Of a stretch of 5,495 nucleotides of DNA, positions 1 to 5,129 are shown in pieces. Origin of the DNA: Bacteroidales bacterium. GTDB taxonomy: Bacteria > Bacteroidota > Bacteroidia > Bacteroidales > UBA7960. Position 1 is the first letter of the stretch. Each line of letters opens with the position of its first letter. The notes under the pieces are model-generated. The model was given only the letters and a program-made list of their open reading frames with translations, was not told the DNA's origin and ran no database searches. Location: contig SKYG01000386.1 in the NCBI GenBank assembly GCA_007128045.1, positions 1 to 5,495 of the forward strand. Reading direction: 5' to 3'. The translations under genes were made by a program, and so were the position numbers.

Positions 1-717
1 ATTACACCTATAGATCCCTTCTTTGCTTTTACCAATAGCTCTTTTAACGGCTCTGCACTGCGGTATGTTTCATTCCGGATGTATGCTGACCAGCCGACCA
101 CCGGGCAATTGTACTGGTTTTATCAGGGTGGCCACAAATTTATCAATTATCCGATGGAAAGCGGCTGGAAGATTTACTCATTCAGTCATATCCCAGAGTG
201 GGTGTCACAACAGAACATTACCCGTGTCCGAGTGGATCCGGGTATCACCAATGCTTCGGGCGAAATTATGTTCGACTGGATGGCCATCAGCTCCCAACCT
301 GTCTCTGCTGTCATGAGGCCCTCTCCGGTTATCCATGGCAATACGGCCAGCATCCTCACCAGTCCGACCGCAAATCCGGGCAGCTATACCGTATCGGTGA
401 CCTACGGTGATATTCATCAAGAGGTCGTGGTAAGTACCTCTGCCACGCATACAGAGACCGTTTCTGCACCGGATTCTGGGCTGCTATTGTATCCGAACCC
501 TGCTTCAGAAGCTTTCAATGTATCATTCAATGGCAACTTCCCCGCTACCCTAAGCATTGTGTCTCTCGATGGAAGGATTCTGTTGCAGAGGGACTTATAT
601 AGGAATGACCAGCATGTGATTCCTGTGCATGAGCTGCAGAGTGGTTTATACATCGTAAAAATTATATCTTTGGGAAGGTTGTATACCGGGAAACTGATTA
701 TTCAACGTAAACTCTGA
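1..717 (+). CDS. T9SS-sorted exported protein, C-terminal part (5' end outside window)
   Basis: The reading frame is open from the first base and ends at TGA 715-717, giving 238 residues with no N-terminus. Residues about 164-238 look like a type A T9SS C-terminal sorting domain: a YPNPA motif at 165-169, alternating beta strands, an SLDGR turn, an LQSGLYIVKI stretch and a basic end (IIQRKL). Such domains send proteins through the type IX system and are usually removed at the surface. Residues about 1-98 resemble the beta-sandwich modules attached to secreted polysaccharide-active enzymes: an aromatic-rich stretch (LYWFYQGG), then TRVRVDP and an FDWMAIS end similar to the 'LRVDP...EIDWIRI' pattern. 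Residues about 99-150 look like an Ig-type linker. The catalytic part, if any, lies upstream, so enzyme class cannot be told. The sorting domain is well supported; the carbohydrate-binding assignment is inference from pattern only. The first in-frame ATG (79) is internal and not a start. Confidence 0.88.
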   Translation: MTPIDPFFAFTNSSFNGSALRYVSFRMYADQPTTGQLYWFYQGGHKFINYPMESGWKIYSFSHIPEWVSQQNITRVRVDPGITNASGEIMFDWMAISSQPVSAVMRPSPVIHGNTASILTSPTANPGSYTVSVTYGDIHQEVVVSTSATHTETVSAPDSGLLLYPNPASEAFNVSFNGNFPATLSIVSLDGRILLQRDLYRNDQHVIPVHELQSGLYIVKIISLGRLYTGKLIIQRKL

Positions 718-727
718 GGCCGCTTTG

Positions 728-811
728 ATGAAATACCCAATACAAAAATGTAATATACAGACGCATGATTGTTTTTCATGGGGTCAAAGGTCAAAAGTCG
801 AAGGTCGAAGG
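728..811 (+). repeat. Dispersed intergenic module, copy A
   Basis: Copy A starts with ATGAAATACCCA (728-739) and ends in a GGTCRAA heptad array. Bases 757-783 are identical over 27 positions to 1020-1046 in copy C. The part between (740-756) is diverged from copies B and C. The ATG opens a 40-codon frame, but it runs through the repeats and the matching frames in B and C stop after 8 and 4 codons, so it is not coding. Confidence 0.8.
782..809 (+). repeat. GGTCRAA heptad tandem array 1 (4 units)
   Basis: Four consecutive 7-base units: GGTCAAA, GGTCAAA, AGTCGAA, GGTCGAA. The same heptad occurs at 1046-1073 and 4999-5040. The period of 7 does not preserve a reading frame, and the array lies outside the genes. 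Confidence 0.9.
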
Positions 812-835
812 AATTTCTTTGCGATCTTGACCTTT
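786..835 (+). repeat. Imperfectly spaced 9-bp inverted repeat
   Basis: AAAGGTCAA at 786-794 is the exact reverse complement of TTGACCTTT at 827-835, with 32 bases between. It is followed by T residues to 837. It could form a stem downstream of the T9SS gene, but one arm belongs to the heptad array and the stem is AT-rich with a long loop, so a terminator role is doubtful. Confidence 0.4.
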
Positions 836-858
836 TTCTTTGCGTCTTAGCGAGAAAC
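815..858 (+). repeat. TTCTTTGCG-type short repeat
   Basis: TTCTTTGCGATCTT (815-828) and TTCTTTGCGTCTT (836-848) are two near-identical units, followed by AGCGAGAAAC to 858. I recall similar TTTGCGTCTTAGCGAG strings as intergenic repeats in environmental genomes, but I could not search for them here. No coding meaning is apparent. Confidence 0.6.
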
Positions 859-878
859 AAAAAACAAATTTTAAACAA

Positions 879-922
879 ATGAAATACCCATGCCAAACGC
901 TTTGACACACATGAGGATGATT
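879..922 (+). repeat. Dispersed intergenic module, copy B (short)
   Basis: Bases 879-911 match 990-1022 of copy C at 32 of 33 positions; the single difference is C893 versus A1004. After that the resemblance weakens to a shared ATGATT at 917-922. Copy B lacks the heptad array that ends copies A and C, so it looks like a truncated copy. Confidence 0.8.
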
Positions 923-945
923 ATAAGCGTAGAGCATAGAGCGAC

Positions 946-977
946 TTTCAGACCTTCAGACTTTCAGACATTTAGAC
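946..977 (+). repeat. 8-bp tandem repeat, TTTCAGAC type (4 units)
   Basis: Four adjoining 8-base units: TTTCAGAC, CTTCAGAC, TTTCAGAC, ATTTAGAC. It differs in period and sequence from the heptad arrays and sits between module copies B and C. Confidence 0.85.
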
Positions 978-989
978 AATTATAAACAT

Positions 990-1075
990 ATGAAATACCC
1001 ATGACAAACGCTTTGACACACAGACGCATGATTGTTTTTCATGGGGGTCAAAGGTCGAAGGTCGAAGGTCAAAGG
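990..1075 (+). repeat. Dispersed intergenic module, copy C (complete)
   Basis: The first 33 bases match copy B almost perfectly, and bases 1020-1046 match copy A exactly, so C joins the two halves seen separately in the others and looks like the complete form. It ends in a four-unit heptad array 15-17 bases before the chosen start of the amidohydrolase gene. Confidence 0.82.
1046..1073 (+). repeat. GGTCRAA heptad tandem array 2 (4 units)
   Basis: Units are GGTCAAA, GGTCGAA, GGTCGAA, GGTCAAA, all without mismatch to the RAA consensus. The array ends 17 bases before the ATG at 1091, so it would lie in the mRNA leader of the amidohydrolase gene. Confidence 0.9.
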
Positions 1076-1090
1076 GAAAAAAATAAACAG

Positions 1091-2065
1091 ATGAAACAAA
1101 AAGTTAAATGTTATATTGATTATAAGCAGTTCCTATGCATTCCCCTTGCGGTTTTGCTGTCGGTGTTGAGTGTTTTATCTTTAAAAGCTGCAATTCCTTT
1201 TCAAGGGTCCCCCCCCCGTGTAGACACACACATCCATCTTTATGACACCCGGCGCGAAGGCAGTGTGGCATTTTTGCATCCGGAGCGGCACGAAAAGGTA
1301 TATTTTCCTCATCTTGCCGCACAGTTTACTGAAACTGCCAGTCCTGCCGGCGTAGATTTTGCTGTGGTGGTTGAGGCTAGTTCTCGCCGGGAAGATAACT
1401 ACTGGCTGCTGCAGCATGTAGATACCACCGATGTGCTACTGGCATTTATTGCCAATCTGGATCCACGCGACCCATGGTATGAAAGTGATCTTGACTCACT
1501 GTTGCAGATCAGTGACAAGTTCAGGGGCATACGTATCAGGCCGGGAAGGCCATTTCGCCTTGACGATCCGCAGCTCGTAGAGAACCTTTTGGCGTTGGAA
1601 ACCAGGGGGCTCGTCCTGGAACTTGGGGTAAACAATGTTGACCCGGAGGACCTTATCCGGATTGCACGTCTTTATCCCAGGATGCCAATTATTATTAATC
1701 ATTTGGCAGGGGGGAATATGCGCATGGATGAAAATGGCCGGGAAGAATGGAAACGAAGAATGGCTGCGTTTGCCAGTGAGCCCAATGTATATTGCAAGGT
1801 GTCAGCTTTGTTCGACCTGTCCGGTCAGAACCCCGCACCCCTGGACCCCGACTTCTATGCACCACTGATCGATCCTGTAATAGATGCCTTTGGGTCTGAA
1901 AGGGTGATGTTTGGCAGTAACTGGACCTTGTCGGATCTGTTTGGTACCTACAAAGACATGATTTGTATGCTCGAAACATATATTTCCGGCCGGGAAGACA
2001 TCACCGAAAAACAGATTTTTCTTGACAATACAATGAGAGCCTATGGGATTGCGATTCCTTATTGA
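1091..2065 (+). CDS. Secreted amidohydrolase, sugar-lactonase-like (COG3618 type)
   Basis: This 324-residue protein looks like a TIM-barrel metal-dependent hydrolase of the amidohydrolase 2 family (PF04909), nearest in pattern to COG3618, which includes L-fuconolactonase and L-rhamnonolactonase-type enzymes. Visible motifs are VDTHIHL with H47 and H49, E95 after a hydrophobic strand, FRGIRIR at 144-150, INHLAG with H204, NVYCKVSAL at 232-240 and RVMFGSNW at 271-278. The final motif has Asn277 where Asp is the usual metal ligand. Residues about 14-34 form a hydrophobic Sec-type signal segment after a basic N-terminus, so the protein probably acts in the periplasm, which is notable since lactonases of sugar catabolism are normally cytoplasmic. 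I chose ATG 1091 because it gives a normal signal peptide. The in-frame ATG at 1001 would add 30 residues encoded by repeats and bury the signal. The aldo/keto reductase gene follows after 73 bases, probably in the same operon. The substrate cannot be read from sequence. Confidence 0.87.
   Translation: MKQKVKCYIDYKQFLCIPLAVLLSVLSVLSLKAAIPFQGSPPRVDTHIHLYDTRREGSVAFLHPERHEKVYFPHLAAQFTETASPAGVDFAVVVEASSRREDNYWLLQHVDTTDVLLAFIANLDPRDPWYESDLDSLLQISDKFRGIRIRPGRPFRLDDPQLVENLLALETRGLVLELGVNNVDPEDLIRIARLYPRMPIIINHLAGGNMRMDENGREEWKRRMAAFASEPNVYCKVSALFDLSGQNPAPLDPDFYAPLIDPVIDAFGSERVMFGSNWTLSDLFGTYKDMICMLETYISGREDITEKQIFLDNTMRAYGIAIPY
1209..1217 (+). repeat. C9 homopolymer inside the amidohydrolase gene
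   Basis: Nine consecutive C residues span codons 40-43 (Ser-Pro-Pro-Arg), between the signal peptide and the HxH metal motif. One extra C would stop translation at a TGA 12 codons after the Ser40 codon; one fewer would stop at a TAG four codons after it. This could be a slippage switch or a sequencing-error hotspot. Confidence 0.9.
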
Positions 2066-2138
2066 TTTTTTGGTGAACAATCCATGGCCAAATTGGTTTA
2101 TACTATCGTTTAAATCCTTAATAAAAATCAAGCAGAAC

Positions 2139-3116
2139 ATGTCCGGTAACAAACACAAAAAAAAATCAGATATATATTCCAGTAGACGTGATTTCTTAAA
2201 AAAGGCATCGGCGCTGGCTGTATCATTTCCCCTTCTCTCCTTTGATGCTGGTGAACAGCCTTCCCGGAAGAGTCCCAAAAGGCGTTTGGGCCGAACGGGA
2301 GAATATATTTCTTTGCTTTCTATCGGTGGTTTTCATGTGGGTGATCCTGCTGTTTCTGATGAGGAAGCCATTGAGATCATCAGAACTTCTATTGACGAAG
2401 GCGTCAATTTTATGGACAATGCCTGGTCGTATAAGCAAGGGCGAAGTGAGACCATCATGGGATTGGCCCTTAAGGATGGTTACAGAAAAAAGGTATTGCT
2501 GATGACCAAGATCATGGCGCGCAATGTTGAGGATGCCAAGGTACAGATGGAAACCAGCTTGAAGCGCTTTGACCTCGACAGCGTAGACTTGTTGCAGTTT
2601 CATGCTGTTGGTGCCAGGGAAGGTGATGTGGATGCTGTTTACAAGGGTGGCTTGATTGAATGGGCCATGGAACAAAGGTCGCAAGGCGTTTTTAAATACA
2701 TCGGATTTAGCGGACACTCTGATCCCGCCCCCCATGTGGAGATGATTGAACGTGGTTTCGAGTGGGACACCATTCAGATACCTTTAAATATCGGTGACTA
2801 CCACCGTGGGCTCAGCTTTGAGAAGCATGTGCTTCCGCTGGCAATAAAAAATGACATTGGTGTGATCGGAATGAAATCGAACGGCATGGGACGTCTCGGC
2901 AACTCTGGGATAGCCACCCCCGTCGAAGGACTCCGGTACACCATGAGTCTGCCTGTGTCTACTGTGGTCTCCGGCATTGACTCGATGGAGATATTGAGAG
3001 AGAATCTGGCGTTGTTTCATCATTTTGAACCATACTCTGAGTCCGAAAAGCAGGAGCTGCTTGCAAGGAGTGCCGGACAGTCTGAGGTGATTGAACACTA
3101 CCGACGCAAATCCTGA
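2139..3116 (+). CDS. Tat-exported aldo/keto reductase
   Basis: This 325-residue protein is an aldo/keto reductase, an NAD(P)-dependent TIM-barrel oxidoreductase acting on aldehydes, ketones or sugars. The catalytic tetrad is intact: D93 and Y98 in FMDNAWSY, K124 in LMTKI and H155 in LLQFHAVG. Other family features are RRLGRTGEYISLLSIGG near the start of the barrel, the GRSETIMGLAL stretch, KYIGFSGHS at 186-194 and VIGMKSNG at 242-249. The N-terminus carries SRRDFLKK with R16 and R17 followed by a hydrophobic stretch, a twin-arginine signal. Export folded with its nucleotide cofactor would fit Tat use. I chose ATG 2139 because the in-frame ATG at 2043 overlaps the amidohydrolase gene and would place 32 residues before the signal. 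No strong ribosome binding site is visible. Spacing of 73 bases suggests cotranscription with the amidohydrolase. A Gfo/Idh-like or regulatory role is not suggested; the substrate is unknown. Confidence 0.9.
   Translation: MSGNKHKKKSDIYSSRRDFLKKASALAVSFPLLSFDAGEQPSRKSPKRRLGRTGEYISLLSIGGFHVGDPAVSDEEAIEIIRTSIDEGVNFMDNAWSYKQGRSETIMGLALKDGYRKKVLLMTKIMARNVEDAKVQMETSLKRFDLDSVDLLQFHAVGAREGDVDAVYKGGLIEWAMEQRSQGVFKYIGFSGHSDPAPHVEMIERGFEWDTIQIPLNIGDYHRGLSFEKHVLPLAIKNDIGVIGMKSNGMGRLGNSGIATPVEGLRYTMSLPVSTVVSGIDSMEILRENLALFHHFEPYSESEKQELLARSAGQSEVIEHYRRKS
2157..2165 (+). repeat. A9 homopolymer in the aldo/keto reductase gene
   Basis: Nine A residues encode K7-K9, ahead of the twin-arginine motif. A gain or loss of one A brings an early stop codon before the barrel. 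Poly-A runs coding for lysine are common in AT-rich starts, so this is weaker evidence than the C9 tract in the neighbouring gene. Confidence 0.85.
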
Positions 3117-3308
3117 TTCATTCTTATTACAACCAAAACCAATTCGTCTTCACACCTGTTTCCTCCCATTTGTTATAGTGGCAGGGGACTAATCCTTTGC
3201 TTGTTTCACAGTAGTATAATCAGACAGGGTGCAATTTCCTTGTCTTTTGTGATATTGGGAATAAGCGTGTTTATGGTATCTAGAGGATTTGGAACGATTT
3301 GAAAAGAA

Positions 3309-3325
3309 TTTGGTATGTTTCCAAA
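3309..3325 (+). promoter_or_regulatory. Small inverted repeat, possible operator
   Basis: TTTGG and CCAAA form a 5-bp palindrome with a 7-base centre, 22 bases before the candidate -7 element. The stem is too short to be a terminator. A binding-site role is a guess based only on position and symmetry. Confidence 0.15.
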
Positions 3326-3346
3326 AGTCAGTTTAGCTGAATAGTA

Positions 3347-3354
3347 TTACTTTG
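3347..3354 (+). promoter_or_regulatory. Candidate Bacteroidota -7 element
   Basis: TTACTTTG followed by C matches the TAnnTTTG consensus of the Bacteroidota primary sigma factor at all but one defined position. No good TTTG -33 element stands at the normal spacing. If used, transcription would start near 3361 and leave about a 100-base leader before the sulfatase ATG. Confidence 0.25.
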
Positions 3355-3459
3355 CATCAGTTTTGTAACGACTGTTATGTGATGGGATGGTATGTAGTGA
3401 CACAGTAAAATGCTTTTATAGGTAAAGGTCTCTAACAAATACTTTAACATGTATATAAT

Positions 3460-4968
3460 ATGAAAACCCCAACACAAATCAAACATCTTGTCATACTGAC
3501 AGGTGCTTCGCTATTAGGTGGCAGTTCACTGCTGACGGCAGGCTGTTCCGGCTCTGCTGAGAGTCAAAAGGCGCCGAATATCATTATTTTTTTTACTGAT
3601 GACCAGGGGTACACCGACCTGGGCATCCATGGTGCCGACCCCGACGTGCGCACCCCCAACCTGGATCAGCTAGCCAGAGACGGCGTATTGTTTTCCAATG
3701 GATATGTGACTGCACCCCAGTGTGTGCCGTCACGAGCGGGGATTATCAGTGGTCGCCACCAAAACACCTTTGGACTGGATGATAACCAGGGTGGGCCACT
3801 GTCACATGACGAGTATACCATCGCTGAGCGTTTGCGTGATGCAGGCTATGTGACCGGTATGGTGGGGAAATGGCACCTCAATCTTACACTTAGGGAGGAT
3901 GGTCCCGGACAAATACAATTGGACGATTATTTGCCGCATGCACATGGCTTTGAAGAATATTTCTGCGGACCGATGGGACAGTATCATGCCTCGCATGACC
4001 TAAATGGTAATGCCCTGGAGAATCCTCCCCAGATCGTCAACGATCCTCGTTTTCGTATTGATATACAGTCAGATGCATCTTTGGGATTTTTGGAGCGCCG
4101 CAAAGCCGATGATCGGCCCTTCTTTTTATATGTCGCATATTTCGCACCGCACTCTCCCATGGAAGACCCCCCGCACTATATGGAGCGCATGGCCCATGTG
4201 GAAGAGTATGAGCGGAGGATGGGTCTGGCCTCTATCCTGGCTATGGACGATGGCATCGGACTGATCCGCAACAAGCTTGAGGAAATGGACATTGCTGATA
4301 ATACCCTGATCTTCTACATCAGCGATAATGGCGCCCCTTTGCGCGAGGGAGCGTACATTGGTTCTTTAAATACACCCATGACGGGCGAAAAGGGAATGCA
4401 AACCGATGGTGGCCAGCGCGTTCCGTTCTTGGCAGCATGGCCCGGAAAGATACCTGCCGGACAGGTTTTCGAAGAAGCCGTTTGGAGCCTCGATGCCAGC
4501 GCCACGGCCCTGGCTGTGGCAGGTGCTCCCGTTGATGACCGGGTAGAAGGGGTGAACCTGATGCCATGGATGCTGGGAGAAAAAAGCGGACAGGTGCATG
4601 ATGCCTTATACTGGCGTTGGCGTTCACAAGCGGCTGTGCTGAGCGGCAACTGGAAATTTGTCAGGCTCGGAAACAAACAGCGCTATTTGTTCGACATGAC
4701 AGAGATCGGAAAAGAGACCGCCGCCGACAATAAAATTGAGCAGTATCCCGAGATTGCAGCTGAACTGGAGCGCAAACTCAAGGCCAGGGCCGATACCTGG
4801 CATTTCAAGGGCTTGCCCGATGAAGTGGTTGCGGCCGACCAGCTGTTTTTTGATTTGCATGTGGATCTTACCATTCCGCCACCGCCATTGGGTGAAGGCA
4901 GAACCGGGGTTTATATACCCTGGAGGGAAGGGCGTCCGGCACATTCAGGGTTAGACAGATGGAAATGA
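3460..4968 (+). CDS. Cys-type family S1 sulfatase, probable lipoprotein
   Basis: This complete 502-residue sulfatase hydrolyses a sulfate ester, probably on a sugar. The motif CVPSR (C88 to R92), followed by AGIISGR, marks the cysteine converted to formylglycine by a maturase. Predicted calcium ligands are D47 and D48 in FFTDDQG and D289 and N290 in ISDNGAP. GKWHL (K137, H139), APHSP (H231) and GEKGMQTDGGQRVPFLAAWPG (310 onward, K311) supply the usual substrate and sulfate contacts. The full two-domain length is normal for S1. The N-terminus has a hydrophobic segment ending LLTAGC (C29), a lipobox with Thr at -3, so the protein may be lipid-anchored; the residues after C29 (SGSAES) are not a strong Bacteroidota surface-export signal. 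ATG 3460 is the natural start, but no Shine-Dalgarno is evident. The C-terminus carries a PPPP segment at 473-476. I cannot assign an S1 subfamily or substrate. A T8 run (3587-3594) lies just before D47. Confidence 0.95.
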   Translation: MKTPTQIKHLVILTGASLLGGSSLLTAGCSGSAESQKAPNIIIFFTDDQGYTDLGIHGADPDVRTPNLDQLARDGVLFSNGYVTAPQCVPSRAGIISGRHQNTFGLDDNQGGPLSHDEYTIAERLRDAGYVTGMVGKWHLNLTLREDGPGQIQLDDYLPHAHGFEEYFCGPMGQYHASHDLNGNALENPPQIVNDPRFRIDIQSDASLGFLERRKADDRPFFLYVAYFAPHSPMEDPPHYMERMAHVEEYERRMGLASILAMDDGIGLIRNKLEEMDIADNTLIFYISDNGAPLREGAYIGSLNTPMTGEKGMQTDGGQRVPFLAAWPGKIPAGQVFEEAVWSLDASATALAVAGAPVDDRVEGVNLMPWMLGEKSGQVHDALYWRWRSQAAVLSGNWKFVRLGNKQRYLFDMTEIGKETAADNKIEQYPEIAAELERKLKARADTWHFKGLPDEVVAADQLFFDLHVDLTIPPPPLGEGRTGVYIPWREGRPAHSGLDRWK

Positions 4969-5129
4969 CCCGCAGGGACAGGTCTCGATCTGTACATAGG
5001 TCAAAAGTCAAAGGTCGAAGGTCGAAGGTTGAAGGTCAAAGGTTGCATATGGATAATAAAGTTACCTGAGTTGAATAATGCGCATATGACACAGAGACAT
5101 TGCCAGAAAAACAGATAATTACTTAGTAA
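4969..5129. other. Intergenic region between the two sulfatases
   Basis: This 161-base gap holds the third heptad array and otherwise AT-rich sequence. No gene is seen. Transcription could continue from the first sulfatase into the second, or the second may have its own promoter; neither is clear from sequence. Confidence 0.6.
4999..5040 (+). repeat. GGTCRAA heptad tandem array 3 (6 units)
   Basis: Six units: GGTCAAA, AGTCAAA, GGTCGAA, GGTCGAA, GGTTGAA, GGTCAAA, followed by a degraded seventh, GGTTGCA (5041-5047). The unit and strand are the same as in the arrays at 782 and 1046, about 4 kb away, but the flanking module is not clearly present here. The longer array suggests copy number varies. 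Confidence 0.92.

Larger units (their letters stand above)
718..1090. other. Repeat-filled intergenic region, no gene seen
   Basis: This 373-base gap between the T9SS gene and the amidohydrolase gene carries no convincing gene on either strand. It is almost entirely made of short-period tandem repeats and three related copies of a longer module, listed separately. Short ORFs crossing it read through repeats and give low-complexity peptides. A promoter for the amidohydrolase gene should lie here, but I see no clear TTTG/TAnnTTTG pair. The TTCTTTGCG stretches superficially resemble a -7 element but belong to a repeat. Confidence 0.8.
3117..3459. other. Intergenic region upstream of the first sulfatase
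   Basis: This 343-base stretch is AT-rich and holds no ORF I would call a gene. It separates the amidohydrolase-reductase pair from the sulfatase and probably carries the sulfatase promoter. It contains three spaced ATTTG elements (3287-3312) and a small inverted repeat, TTTGG 3309-3313 and CCAAA 3321-3325, that could be an operator. It contains no copy of the heptad or octad repeats found elsewhere. No clear rho-independent terminator is seen after the reductase gene. Confidence 0.6.

Noticed and set aside
786..837. A rho-independent terminator for the T9SS gene
   Set aside because: The 9-bp stem is AT-rich with a 32-base loop, one arm belongs to a repeated heptad, and the T run is short.
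702..908. A 68-residue ORF on the minus strand in the intergenic region
   Set aside because: It reads through the heptad and TTCTTTGCG repeats, giving a biased basic peptide with no family resemblance, and its frame is not supported by the other module copies.
728..1075. A CRISPR array or small peptide genes starting ATGAAATACCCA
   Set aside because: Spacing and unit length do not fit direct repeats with unique spacers, and the frames end after 40, 8 and 4 codons, so neither reading holds.
1001..1090. A longer amidohydrolase starting at ATG 1001
   Set aside because: The extra 30 codons are repeat DNA (module C and its heptads) and would place a hydrophilic extension before the signal peptide. 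ATG 1091 gives a normal signal sequence.
2043..2138. A longer aldo/keto reductase starting at ATG 2043
   Set aside because: This start overlaps the end of the amidohydrolase gene and adds 32 residues ahead of the twin-arginine signal. ATG 2139 fits a Tat substrate.
1802..2735. Long minus-strand ORFs (1802-2278 and 2223-2735)
   Set aside because: They lie opposite well-supported plus-strand genes with catalytic motifs and show no recognisable protein features, so they are shadow frames.
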